From assembly GCF_017355875.1 (NCBI RefSeq), contig NZ_JAFEWC010000001.1:2604001-2668000 (forward strand): a stretch of DNA of 64,000 bases, read 5' to 3'. Shown here piece after piece: positions 26,122 to 35,304 of the stretch (positions within the stretch are counted from its first letter, which is position 1; each line of letters opens with the position of its first letter). The notes under the pieces were generated by a model. The model did no database searches. It was not told the origin of the DNA and saw only the letters and a list, made by a program, of their open reading frames with translations. The position numbers were made by a program, and so were the translations under genes. The stretch is from Aridibaculum aurantiacum (lineage in GTDB: Bacteria > Bacteroidota > Bacteroidia > Chitinophagales > Chitinophagaceae).

Positions 26122-28593
26122 ATGAAGAATATTGATTGGAAGAAACTGATTCCCCATGCTATAGCGATCGTTGTTTTCCTTGTTGTTGCTGTTATTTATT
26201 GCAAACCTGCACTGGAAGGAAAAGTGTTGAGCCAGCATGATATCAGTCACTGGAAAGGTGCATTTCAACAATCAGAAAATTATAAAGAAGTACATGGTCA
26301 TTACCCGCTTTGGACAAACTCATTGTTCAGCGGTATGCCTACCTTTCAGATAGGCGGCGTATCGGGTAATGATGCATCAGGCTATTTTCATGCTATCATC
26401 ACACTAGGGCTTCCCGCTCCTATCCAGTTCTTCTTTCTTGCATGTATCTGTTTTTATTTCTTATGTATCGTTCTTAGGATAAATCCTTACGTGGGCATAC
26501 TTGGATCATTGGCTTTTGCTTATGCTACTTATAATCCAATCATTGTAGCGGTAGGGCACAATACAAAGATGTTGTCTATAGCTTATATGCCTGCTGTACT
26601 TGGAAGTGTCATCCTGATCTTTCAGCGCAAATACTTGCTGGGCGCAGCTTTCACTGCATTGTTTGCTTCCACCCTTATCGCGATGAACCACTTACAGATA
26701 GCCTATTACCTGTTCATTGCAATGGGTATCATGACTATCTTCTTCATGATAGACTGGGTGAAAAATAAAGATTGGAAACACATAGGCTTGGTAGCCGCAT
26801 CTTCTATTGGAGCAGGTATCATTGCTTTATTATGTAATGCTGTATCCTTGTTCTCCACATACGAATACCAGAAGGCAACTATACGCGGCGGTTCTTCTCA
26901 ATTGGCTTCAGCTGAAACAGAGAACAGCAAAACAGGTCTTACCAAAGATTATGCGTTTAGCTATAGCATGTACCCGAGTGAAGCATTTGTGATGCTTATT
27001 CCGCGTATGTATGGCGGCAGCAGCGACAAACTGGAAGTACAACAAGAGAAATCAAAAGCTATTGAAGCACTACAATCGATGCCGCAGGAACTGAGCCAGC
27101 AGTTGCAAGGTGGGTTATCATTTTATTGGGGTGGTATTGGTGGTACTTCAGGTCCTCCTTATGTAGGTGCTATCATTTGTTTTCTTGCTATCATAGCCAT
27201 GTTTGTACTCGACAGGCAGCACAAGTGGTGGGCGCTAACAGCGATTCTGCTTACCATAATGATGTCGTGGGGCTCGTACTTCGACAGCTTCAACAATATC
27301 CTGTACCAGTACTTGCCTTATTATAATAAGTTTCGTGCACCGTCAATGATATTAGTGATACCGCAGCTTTTATTACCTATGTTGGCTGTATTGGCGGTAA
27401 ATCATTTTATAAATGTGAAGGAACCAAAAGCCCTGATGCCGCAGTTCAAGAAAGGACTAATAGCTACGGGTGCTTTATTTGTGGTGATCTTTATTCTGTA
27501 CTTCAGCCTCGACTTTACCAGCATTAGTAATGCTGCCATGCTAAAGCAGGTTCAGCAAATGAACCAACCACAGGTGCTGGATTACCTGCGTAGCTTCCTG
27601 GAAGGAATGCGTGAAGACAGGCGTAGCCTGATGATGGGCGACATCTTCCGGTCTTTAGGATTTATTGCAGCAGCAGCAGTTATTCTTTTCTTACTCATAA
27701 GAAAAACTGTATCGCCATTGATTGCTGCATGGGCACTGATTGCTTTTGCATTGATAGATGTAATGGTCATCAACACCAAATACCTAAATGCAGAAAACTA
27801 CCAGGAGCAGGAAGAAAACATGACTGCATTTGTAAAGACAGCCGCTGATAATGCCATCTTAGCTGATACTTCTTATTTCCGTGTTTTCAATTATGCAGGT
27901 GATGCTTTCAACGAGAATTATACTTCTTACTACTATAATTCAGTTGGTGGATATCATCCGGCCAAGCTGATCATTTACCAGGACCTGATAGAAAAGAAAC
28001 TGAGTGCACAGCAACCTAACATGAATGTGTTCAACATGCTGAACACAAAATATTTCATACAGAAAGACAGGAATGGCCAAACAACCAACTACCAACCTAA
28101 TCCTACAGCATTAGGACCTGTATGGTTTGTTCCTGCTATTCGATTTGTAAAAGATGCAAAAGAGGAAATGGATCTGCTTGGACAGGTTGATCCAAAAGAC
28201 ACTGCGCTGGTACAGGAGGAATTCAAAAGCTCGATACCATTCACGCCGGTTGCTGATAGTGCAGCAATGATACAGCTGGTAAAGAATGATAATGATGTGG
28301 TAACCTACCGCAGCAATGCAGCCACCAATCAATTTGCAGTATTTAGCGAGATCTATTACAAAGAAGGTTGGAAAGCATTTGTAGATGGAAAAGAAACACC
28401 TATTGTGAAAGTGAACTATGTATTACGTGGACTTCCATTACCGGCAGGCCAACATAATATTGAATTCCGATTTGAGCCAGCTGCTTATTATACAGGCAAA
28501 ACGGTCACCACTATTTTTTCTATTCTTATGATCTTGCTGGTAGCTGGTGCGCTGTTCATGGAGTGGAGAAACGGCCAAAGAAAAGTAGCCTAA
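26122..28593 (+). CDS. YfhO-like multi-span membrane protein (putative GT-C glycosyltransferase)
   Basis: An 823-residue membrane protein with about 12-14 transmembrane segments, mostly in the first 560 residues, then a soluble C-terminal part and a last helix before the basic tail WRNGQRKVA. The first loop after helix 1 (LSQHDISHWKGAF, about 36-48) holds an Asp and His as in the DxD-like sites of GT-C enzymes. Bacterial YfhO proteins are linked to cell-wall or lipoteichoic glycosylation in Firmicutes; the role in Bacteroidota is not established. It lies next to five glycosyltransferase genes and starts a plus-strand pair with the GT4 gene (3-bp gap). Confidence 0.85.
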   Translation: MKNIDWKKLIPHAIAIVVFLVVAVIYCKPALEGKVLSQHDISHWKGAFQQSENYKEVHGHYPLWTNSLFSGMPTFQIGGVSGNDASGYFHAIITLGLPAPIQFFFLACICFYFLCIVLRINPYVGILGSLAFAYATYNPIIVAVGHNTKMLSIAYMPAVLGSVILIFQRKYLLGAAFTALFASTLIAMNHLQIAYYLFIAMGIMTIFFMIDWVKNKDWKHIGLVAASSIGAGIIALLCNAVSLFSTYEYQKATIRGGSSQLASAETENSKTGLTKDYAFSYSMYPSEAFVMLIPRMYGGSSDKLEVQQEKSKAIEALQSMPQELSQQLQGGLSFYWGGIGGTSGPPYVGAIICFLAIIAMFVLDRQHKWWALTAILLTIMMSWGSYFDSFNNILYQYLPYYNKFRAPSMILVIPQLLLPMLAVLAVNHFINVKEPKALMPQFKKGLIATGALFVVIFILYFSLDFTSISNAAMLKQVQQMNQPQVLDYLRSFLEGMREDRRSLMMGDIFRSLGFIAAAAVILFLLIRKTVSPLIAAWALIAFALIDVMVINTKYLNAENYQEQEENMTAFVKTAADNAILADTSYFRVFNYAGDAFNENYTSYYYNSVGGYHPAKLIIYQDLIEKKLSAQQPNMNVFNMLNTKYFIQKDRNGQTTNYQPNPTALGPVWFVPAIRFVKDAKEEMDLLGQVDPKDTALVQEEFKSSIPFTPVADSAAMIQLVKNDNDVVTYRSNAATNQFAVFSEIYYKEGWKAFVDGKETPIVKVNYVLRGLPLPAGQHNIEFRFEPAAYYTGKTVTTIFSILMILLVAGALFMEWRNGQRKVA

Positions 28594-28596
28594 GAA

Positions 28597-29697
28597 ATGC
28601 CTAAGCTCCTAAGCGTGGTTTGGTATAAAGTGTTACCGGCACGTTATGGTGGGCAAAAAGGAATAGCTCAATTCAATAAATATCTTTCTCAAATTTATCC
28701 GCTGGTTTGTGTTTGCAGTAGCAATAACGAGCCGGCGGATAATATTTCATACTCGCTTGTACCACGTCTTCCGGTAAGTAAACTTCAATTCATAAATCCT
28801 CTTTCTTGGCGGCTGATCTTTTTACTTGCTAAACAGCAGAAGACAACTCACATTATCCTTGAACATCCATACCATGGTATAGCAGGATGGATATGTAAAA
28901 TATTGTTGGGTGTAAAGCTTGTTGTTCATTCACATAATATAGAATATGAAAGATTTCGTGAGCAGGGAAAGTGGTGGTGGAAACTGCTGCAAGCTTATGA
29001 GCAATGGACACACCGGCAGGCAGATCTTAATTTTTTCAAAACGCAACGTGACCTGGATATTGCAGAAAAGGAATTTGCTTTAGCAAATGACAAATGTGTT
29101 GTTGTGCCTTATGGGATTGAAAGAGTTGAAAAAAGATATTCAAAAGCTGGAGCAAGAAAGATAATAGCAACAGCACATGATCTACAGGAAGATTGCAAAA
29201 TAGTTTTGTTTGCAGGCACACTTGATTATGCGCCCAATGCTAAAGCAGTAGAAGATATATACAAACACATCGCGCCGTCACTGCCTGGAAACTTCAAGAT
29301 CATCATCTGTGGCAGGAACCAATTTGAAGCTTTTCAGTACTTAAGACACCTGAAGCACCCAGCGGTTATTTATGCCGGCGAAGTTGAAGATATTGATATG
29401 TATTATGCAGCTGCTGATGTTTTCATCAATCCACTTGCAGCCAGTAGTGGCATACAAACCAAAACTATAGATGCACTGCAACACGATCTGAATGTTGTTT
29501 GTTTTGCAGGCAATGTGGAAGGACTGCCGGTTGAGTTGGTGAAAGACAAATTATTTATAGCTATTAATGGCAACTGGAGCGAATACAACAAAAAGATTAT
29601 TCATGCTGCATCCGTTGATATACCAACTTCGCAATCTTTTTTTGATCACTTTGATTGGGAAAAGATTGTACAAAGAGCAGTGGAAAAAATGCTATAG
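28597..29697 (+). CDS. Glycosyltransferase, GT4-like
   Basis: A 366-residue GT-B fold transferase. The C-terminal half has the nucleotide-sugar site pattern KIVLFAGTLDYAPN, FKIIICGRN and DVFINPLAASSGIQTKTIDAL (about 270-292), which is the GT4 donor-binding segment with a Gly-x-x-x-Lys rather than the usual Glu pair. It starts 3 bp after the YfhO-like gene, so the two are co-transcribed. Donor and acceptor are unknown. The 3' end lies 3 bp from the convergent GT2 gene. Confidence 0.85.
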   Translation: MPKLLSVVWYKVLPARYGGQKGIAQFNKYLSQIYPLVCVCSSNNEPADNISYSLVPRLPVSKLQFINPLSWRLIFLLAKQQKTTHIILEHPYHGIAGWICKILLGVKLVVHSHNIEYERFREQGKWWWKLLQAYEQWTHRQADLNFFKTQRDLDIAEKEFALANDKCVVVPYGIERVEKRYSKAGARKIIATAHDLQEDCKIVLFAGTLDYAPNAKAVEDIYKHIAPSLPGNFKIIICGRNQFEAFQYLRHLKHPAVIYAGEVEDIDMYYAAADVFINPLAASSGIQTKTIDALQHDLNVVCFAGNVEGLPVELVKDKLFIAINGNWSEYNKKIIHAASVDIPTSQSFFDHFDWEKIVQRAVEKML

Positions 29698-29700
29698 TGA

Positions 29701-30711
29701 TTACAGCATCTTGTAAAAATGCGGCTTGTTACTGATAATCGTTGGAGCTAATTGCCATGTGCGGATAACGTTCTTTGTCAACCCCATTATTCTGTTCCAA
29801 TCATACAAAGGATTTTTCAGGAGAAAAAGATTATGAATGATGCTGGCAAAAAAGAAGATCGGAACAGCAATAGAATAATTAAGTAGCTGAAAAAGGAACC
29901 ATCCCACCCCATATTGCTTCCTTATACGAACATGATTGGAAACAATCAGTTGAAGTCCTTTTTTATCGTATAGGTTTGCATAGGTTTTATCTTCTGTTTG
30001 TGTCGATGAACTGATCACTTCACCTTGCAAGTGTATCATTCTTATATCACCATAGATACAAAGTTCACCTGCTTTCTTGATCCTGCTGCACCACTCTACT
30101 TCTTCAGCATACAAGAAGAAATCTTCATCCATCTCTCCTACTTTTTCTATCACTTCTCTCTTGGTCATTAGGAAGGCGCCAGTGATCCAGTCAACCTTTT
30201 CCTCATGTACTGCTTCCGCAATATTTGGCTTCTTGGTTTTAGCAGCTAAGGCAATTGCTTTTAAAAAGTTTCCCCAGTATGGCAAGGGCAGCAAATGGTT
30301 AAGTCCACCTTTCATAAAGAAGTTACCTGATATCTGTGGTACACCATCTGCACCTATCATTTGAACACCACATGCAGCATAGGTTGAGTTAATAAACCTT
30401 TCATAACATCGCTCTACTGCATTATTTATAACAATGGTATCAGGGTTTAGCAACAGTACCACCTTGCCTTTAGCCAGTCGCATACCTGCATTATTAGCCC
30501 TTGAGAAGCCAGCATTATAGCCTACCTGGTGCCATATAACTGAAGGATGCGCACTAAGAATAACTTCTTCACTATTATCTCCTGAATGATTGTCAACAAC
30601 AATGATCTCGTAATATAAATGCTGCGTCTGTTCCTGTATGGAAGCAATACATTGGGAAGTAAGCACTCCACTTTTGTAGTTAACAATGATGATAGATAAC
30701 TGAACAGACAT
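29701..30711 (-). CDS. Glycosyltransferase family 2 (rhamnosyltransferase-like)
   Basis: A 336-residue GT-A protein. It starts with LSIIIVNYKSGVL and has the nucleotide-binding VVDNHSGDNSEEVI (about 36-49), LLLNPDTIV (the DxD-like region, about 90-98) and DWITGAFLMTKREV near 170. A C-terminal hydrophobic segment, about 270-300, suggests membrane association. The layout resembles WbbL-type rhamnosyltransferases. It starts 3 bp after the neighbouring GT2 gene on the same strand and is therefore its partner in an operon. Confidence 0.85.
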   Translation of the reverse strand: MSVQLSIIIVNYKSGVLTSQCIASIQEQTQHLYYEIIVVDNHSGDNSEEVILSAHPSVIWHQVGYNAGFSRANNAGMRLAKGKVVLLLNPDTIVINNAVERCYERFINSTYAACGVQMIGADGVPQISGNFFMKGGLNHLLPLPYWGNFLKAIALAAKTKKPNIAEAVHEEKVDWITGAFLMTKREVIEKVGEMDEDFFLYAEEVEWCSRIKKAGELCIYGDIRMIHLQGEVISSSTQTEDKTYANLYDKKGLQLIVSNHVRIRKQYGVGWFLFQLLNYSIAVPIFFFASIIHNLFLLKNPLYDWNRIMGLTKNVIRTWQLAPTIISNKPHFYKML

Positions 30712-30714
30712 GTA

Positions 30715-31668
30715 TTATTTTTTGATCCTGCTTAACAAGTAACTAAACGTCATTAAAATTTTTGATGCAATGCCGATTTTAAGTACCGAAACAGGTATAT
30801 GCCTTTGAACCTGTATAATTTGTTTATGATACGCAGGCAAAGTAACAGAGGGATTGGCTTTCAACGCTTCCAATTCCGAAAGCTTCCTGATATTATAGTT
30901 CCGCATCATTCGCCAGGTGTAATCATAGTTCCAGATACGCTGCAGCAACTTCTGTTGCTGTTTTTGGAACAACAACAGGTTCTCTTTTACCACTACTTCT
31001 TTATCATGAAATACATGCGAGGTTACCTGGTCAGCGCTATATCCTACATTGATCAGTTTTTCTTTAGTAAAAGCAAACTGCGGGTACCGCTGCAGGTAGC
31101 GCATGTAGAAATCGATATCAACCAGCCACTTCATTTCCTTATCATACCATACATCTTTTGTATTGCGATGCATCATGACGCTGGGTGGGCCAATGAAGTT
31201 CTCATAGTATAAGTTAGTAGGATCCTTTTGCAGCAGCCCTGCCTGCCATTTGCTTATGTGCACCCCCCCAAACTTATCCCCTTTTCTTATGAATGATGAA
31301 CCAGAAAACAAAAAAGTAGCTTTAGGATTCTCTTTGGCCAGCGATACAAATCTTTCAAGTGAGTCATTGGATGCAAACCAATCATCATCATGCATCAGTT
31401 TTATCCATTCACCGTTCGCATGTCGTATGGCTTCATTCCAATTTTCAGGAGTGCCTAAGGCAACGGGGTTTTTGATATAGATGATGGAAAACGCACATTC
31501 AAAAGTGGCAAGAAATTCCCCTACAGAAGCATCCGCACTATCATCAGTAATAACAACTTCAAAATCTTTGAAAGTCTGCTGTGATATAGAGACAAGTAGC
31601 TGCGAAAGATACTCAAGTCTTTTATAGGCAGGAATGCAGATGGAGATATAGGGTTTCTGATTCACCAT
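30715..31668 (-). CDS. Glycosyltransferase family 2
   Basis: A 317-residue GT-A transferase. YISICIPAYKRLEYL opens the fold, VVITDDSADASVGE binds the nucleotide, and KLMHDDDWFASNDSLERF (about 112-129) carries the DDD metal motif. The C-terminal tail is rich in basic and aromatic residues. It is first in the minus-strand pair with the adjacent rhamnosyltransferase-like gene, 3 bp apart. The sugar is unknown. Confidence 0.85.
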   Translation of the reverse strand: MVNQKPYISICIPAYKRLEYLSQLLVSISQQTFKDFEVVITDDSADASVGEFLATFECAFSIIYIKNPVALGTPENWNEAIRHANGEWIKLMHDDDWFASNDSLERFVSLAKENPKATFLFSGSSFIRKGDKFGGVHISKWQAGLLQKDPTNLYYENFIGPPSVMMHRNTKDVWYDKEMKWLVDIDFYMRYLQRYPQFAFTKEKLINVGYSADQVTSHVFHDKEVVVKENLLLFQKQQQKLLQRIWNYDYTWRMMRNYNIRKLSELEALKANPSVTLPAYHKQIIQVQRHIPVSVLKIGIASKILMTFSYLLSRIKK

Positions 31669-31835
31669 GTAAGGTTTCTTTACTTAAGCAGCTCTAAAAA
31701 GAGACAAAGATGGAGCATTTCAATCAACTTGGTACTCGGTCTAACCAAACTCCTTTCGTTATAGCGAATGTTTTTATTCGGTCTTAAATGCTTCCCCTTT
31801 ATTTTTGGACAACTAATATGTAGAATAGCAAGTTT

Positions 31836-32717
31836 ATGTTCAGTTTCAAAATCAAATATCTTATTCGAAAAAGACAAATAGGAGATGTTCTTTGGATTGA
31901 ACCTGTAATTAGGCAACTTGCCACACGTTATAAAAAGGTATATGTATACACCAAATACAACGAATTATTTGAAAATTATCCTCTTCCAAATGTTGTATTC
32001 AAAACTAAATTAAACCTTCTTGAAAAGGTTTTAAGTCGGGTTGAATCTTTTTTTGGAACGAGAAGATGGTTTATTAATCTTGATATGGCATATGAGAATT
32101 CGCCTGAAAAGCATTTTCTTAATGCATACCAACAAAAAGCTGGGCTACCATGCACTGAAGAATATCCTCAACTTTTTTTAGGCAATGAGGATAATAAAGG
32201 CAACCTTAAAATGCCCAAAGACTATGTTGTAATTCATCTTGAAAGTTTATCTGACAAGAACTATAGAAAAGTCTTTGGGGTGAATTGGGAGGAAGTAGTT
32301 TTATACCTGAAGAACCGTGGATTCAAAATATATCAAATAGGTAAATCACCAGAAAAGATAGAAGGCACAGAAGTTCTGAAGACTAGTATAAGAGAGATGA
32401 TTGGCATCATCAGTAATGCATCTATGTTTATTGGGATAGACTCTGGGCCAAGTCATATAGCTGCAAGTCTTAAAGTGCCCTCTCTCGTATTTTTTGGCGC
32501 TGTGAATCCCATTACACGACATTTTCCTTCTTTGTTTAAGGGACGGTTTCTACAACAATCATGTGAGTTTGCAGGCTGCTACCATTCAACCATCAATACT
32601 GAGGGTCCAGAGTGCAGGCTGGTAGGACCAGGAGGAATTCCAAAGTGTTCCCTTCATTCATCTACATTTGTCGTTCAACAAATTGAGTTACTAATACGCG
32701 AATATCATTTATGTTAG
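31836..32717 (+). CDS. Glycosyltransferase family 9 (heptosyltransferase-like)
   Basis: A 293-residue GT-B protein related to ADP-heptose:LPS heptosyltransferases. The opening RQIGDVLWIEPVIRQLA (about 13-29) is the GT9 N-terminal pattern, and GIDSGPSHIAASLKVPSLVFFGAVNP (broken here as GIDSGPSHIAA, about 205, then VFFGAVNP) is the acceptor/donor segment. GT9 enzymes extend LPS cores. The gene is markedly AT-rich compared with its neighbours. It overlaps the methyltransferase gene by 7 bp, so the two form an operon. Confidence 0.85.
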   Translation: MFSFKIKYLIRKRQIGDVLWIEPVIRQLATRYKKVYVYTKYNELFENYPLPNVVFKTKLNLLEKVLSRVESFFGTRRWFINLDMAYENSPEKHFLNAYQQKAGLPCTEEYPQLFLGNEDNKGNLKMPKDYVVIHLESLSDKNYRKVFGVNWEEVVLYLKNRGFKIYQIGKSPEKIEGTEVLKTSIREMIGIISNASMFIGIDSGPSHIAASLKVPSLVFFGAVNPITRHFPSLFKGRFLQQSCEFAGCYHSTINTEGPECRLVGPGGIPKCSLHSSTFVVQQIELLIREYHLC

Positions 32718-33283
32718 AAAAATTTTTAAGAAAGGTAAAGCGCAAACTAGGAATAAAAGAAATATATCCTTCAGAGACTTCAAAGGTAAGACACTTAGTT
32801 ATCAACTATTGCCAGGGTCATGGATGCGACATTGGTTTTGGTGGTGATAAAGTCAAAAAAGAAAATTGTTTAGGCATTGACTATGCTCAACCATATGCAT
32901 ATACTGGTAAGGATAAAGTAGACATTGCATGTGACGTAATGAAGGAGAAAATCCCTGTTCAAGATGACACCTTTGATTATGTTTATTCAAGCCATCTCAT
33001 AGAAGATTTCGTTGACACAACAGCTGCTTTAAAGGAATTCATCAGGATACTTAAAAGTGAAGGAAATCTAATTCTGGTATTTCCAGATCAAGTAAAATAT
33101 GAGGCACATTGCCTCAAAACAGGGCAGCCTCTCAACACACATCATATTCATGCGGATATGGGGCTACAATTTATGCTTAAAAAATTGAAGGAAGTTCCTA
33201 ATATAAATTATGAACTGATTTCTGAAAGCAACTGTCAGATTGAATACAATGTTATAATGGTGTTGAAAATCCAAAAGGTTTAA
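32711..33283 (+). CDS. Class I SAM-dependent methyltransferase
   Basis: A 190-residue protein with a Rossmann-fold methyltransferase core. Motif I is GCDIGFGGDKVK (about 37-48), followed by the acidic LGIDYAQPY, then DDTFDYVYSSHLIED (motif II/III region, about 91-105) and ALKEFIRILKSEGNLILVFPD. This resembles the methyltransferase_11/12 groups often found in polysaccharide loci. It starts 7 bp before the GT9 stop and shares its low GC content. It may methylate a sugar in a surface glycan; that is inference from context. Confidence 0.8.
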   Translation: MLEKFLRKVKRKLGIKEIYPSETSKVRHLVINYCQGHGCDIGFGGDKVKKENCLGIDYAQPYAYTGKDKVDIACDVMKEKIPVQDDTFDYVYSSHLIEDFVDTTAALKEFIRILKSEGNLILVFPDQVKYEAHCLKTGQPLNTHHIHADMGLQFMLKKLKEVPNINYELISESNCQIEYNVIMVLKIQKV

Positions 33284-33469
33284 GCTCTCTTAACTTTAGC
33301 CGTTATTGAAATTTTATTAATGATGATGGAGCAGCTTATTAACAATACGCAAGAAAAGACTACCAATCAACGTACCGAACATAAGGTCGCCCGTCTTCAC
33401 TTTCAAACTGCTCATTACTATTAGAAACTATTTCAAAATGATTTTGTACCAAATGTATTCCGCTTCCTG

Positions 33470-34393
33470 ATGCTCTACCCCTACAAAGCCACCATTGCCA
33501 TCTGCACTTACAACCGTGCTAAGCTGCTACAGCTTTGTATAGAGAGTTTGTCGGAATTGAATTTTCCAGTTGCTGATTTTGAAGTAGTGGTTGTTGACAA
33601 CAACAGCACTGACAACACCGCTGAGGTTTGTGCACAGGTGCCTGGATTGTATCCTCAACTTAACTTTCGATATGTAGTAGAAAAGCAACAAGGTGTTGGC
33701 CATACCAGGACGCGGTGTGCAAAGGAAGCGCAAGGTGAAATCGTTGCTTATATAGATGATGATTGCCTCGCAGATGAAAACTGGCTTCAATACATCGTTG
33801 ACTTCTATGCGCAACATCCTGAAGCTATGTCAACCGGTGGTAAGATCGTTCCGAAATATCTCGTTCCTGTTGCGGATTGGTTTGGCAAATACTTTTGGGG
33901 ATTGGTTGGCCATTACGACCAGGGCAATAAGATCTTTCAAATGAAGGGCGTTCGTTACCCCTCTGGTGCCAATATGCACTTTAGAAAAACTGCATTTGAC
34001 AGGTATGGATACTTTGACGGTAACCTTGGCCGCAGTGGCAAAAGCCTGATGGCCGGAGAAGAAAAGGCCATGTACCTAAAGCTCATCAACAACAACGAAA
34101 AGGTATATTACCTGCCGCATGTTGTTGTTCACCATCATGTAGAAGGCAACAAGTTCGACAAGGCTTATGTGCGGCGCCACAGCTATGGCATTGGCGGCAG
34201 CGAACGCCTGATGAACGCCGGCAACAGCTGGAAGCTAATAAAGAAGTTTACAGAATATGTAGCCAAACTGGGTTATGCAATTGCCTATGGTTTTGGATAC
34301 CTGTTCCAGGGAAAGCCGGGCAAGATGGCAATGCTGGTAAAATTCAGATGGTGGGTAATAGAAGGTTTTCTTAACCCCAATAAGACTAGGTAA
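33470..34393 (+). CDS. Glycosyltransferase family 2
   Basis: A 307-residue GT-A protein: KATIAICTYNRAKLL (residues 5-19), VVVDNNSTDNTAEV (about 40-53), IVAYIDDDCLADENW (about 90-104) with the DDD metal motif, and RYPSGANMHFRKTAFD. A C-terminal hydrophobic stretch (about 265-280) may bring it to the membrane. GC content is back to the level of the rest of the window, unlike the GT9-methyltransferase pair upstream. Its stop codon overlaps that of mqnA by 8 bp on the opposite strand. Confidence 0.85.
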   Translation: MLYPYKATIAICTYNRAKLLQLCIESLSELNFPVADFEVVVVDNNSTDNTAEVCAQVPGLYPQLNFRYVVEKQQGVGHTRTRCAKEAQGEIVAYIDDDCLADENWLQYIVDFYAQHPEAMSTGGKIVPKYLVPVADWFGKYFWGLVGHYDQGNKIFQMKGVRYPSGANMHFRKTAFDRYGYFDGNLGRSGKSLMAGEEKAMYLKLINNNEKVYYLPHVVVHHHVEGNKFDKAYVRRHSYGIGGSERLMNAGNSWKLIKKFTEYVAKLGYAIAYGFGYLFQGKPGKMAMLVKFRWWVIEGFLNPNKTR

Positions 34394-35132
34394 CATCTTT
34401 CAAAAGCTCAAGAAACTTTTCTAATCCTTTGCGTTTATCCTCCGAAAGCGTATAACTTATGTTGGCTGTGTAATAGTGGTGAAGATCATAAAACTCGTAA
34501 GGATTTTCCGTTGCCACTTTCTCTAAATGAGACAGGCCTATCCTGTTTGCCTCGTTAAACTGGTTGATGAAACACTCCGGTAATTTCTTATTGGCAACCC
34601 ATGCAGCAAACACAAAAGGAAGACCTGTATAATCAATCCATGCTTCAGCAAGATCATATATGTATTTTGACTTAAGCCGTTGCTCAAAAGCTCTATCACC
34701 AATAACCACTGCTGCAGTGGTACTTGCAATTTCATCCTGGAAATCTATACCACCATCAACCAATTCAGGTTCAATTTTCCAGTAATGCTTCATAAGAATT
34801 TTCGCAAGGTTTACAGACGTCCTGCTCTGGTAATCCAGCAGTACCTTTTCAACTTTATCAATAGGAACCTCGCTAAATAAACAAACAGAAGCAACCGGCC
34901 CATCAGCTCCTATACAATAATCGGAAACTATATAATGCTCTTTCAGTTTAGGAATGATAGCAACAGGCACCAGGCCCACATCCACTTCATCGTTCAATAG
35001 CATTTCAGCAACACGTGCCGGGTAGGCTTCATAAACCTCGCTACCCTCTATATGATATCCATGTTTCCATCCATACAACAAAGGCTTCGTGTTCAGATAA
35101 CTTACCGCACCTACTCTTATCTTCTTCTCCAA
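34386..35132 (-). CDS. mqnA: Chorismate dehydratase, futalosine menaquinone pathway
   Basis: MqnA dehydrates chorismate to 3-enolpyruvylbenzoate in the first step of the futalosine route to menaquinone. The 248-residue protein has the solute-binding-like fold of the family. RVGAVSYLNTKPLLYG (about 6-21), EAYPARVAEMLLNDEVDVGLVPVA, and YCIGADGPVASVCLF are conserved. No other mqn gene is in the window. The 3' end overlaps the convergent GT2 gene by 8 bp. Confidence 0.92.
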   Translation of the reverse strand: MEKKIRVGAVSYLNTKPLLYGWKHGYHIEGSEVYEAYPARVAEMLLNDEVDVGLVPVAIIPKLKEHYIVSDYCIGADGPVASVCLFSEVPIDKVEKVLLDYQSRTSVNLAKILMKHYWKIEPELVDGGIDFQDEIASTTAAVVIGDRAFEQRLKSKYIYDLAEAWIDYTGLPFVFAAWVANKKLPECFINQFNEANRIGLSHLEKVATENPYEFYDLHHYYTANISYTLSEDKRKGLEKFLELLKDVT

Positions 35133-35304
35133 TTCATCTACATTTGCCGCAAATATAGCACGCTACGGTTAGTGCCACTCGCTTTTGGTATCACTGATGA
35201 ATGTGGATACCAGCCGCAGAACAACTATTAGGCTTCCGTTGCGTCGCACACTTGTACCAAAGAAACCATACGCAGCTACCCAACAAAACCACACTCAGCA
35301 ACAC

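Noticed and set aside
31680-31916. 78-codon frame on the minus strand between the GT2 and GT9 genes
   Set aside because: It starts inside the GT9 coding region, resembles nothing known and lies in AT-rich divergent promoter DNA. The GT2 gene already has a good start at 31668.
35185-35304. N-terminal extension of PurB by 40 residues
   Set aside because: The added part is unrelated to PurB proteins, which begin close to MELNNLTAISPIDGRY; the ATG at 35305 is used.
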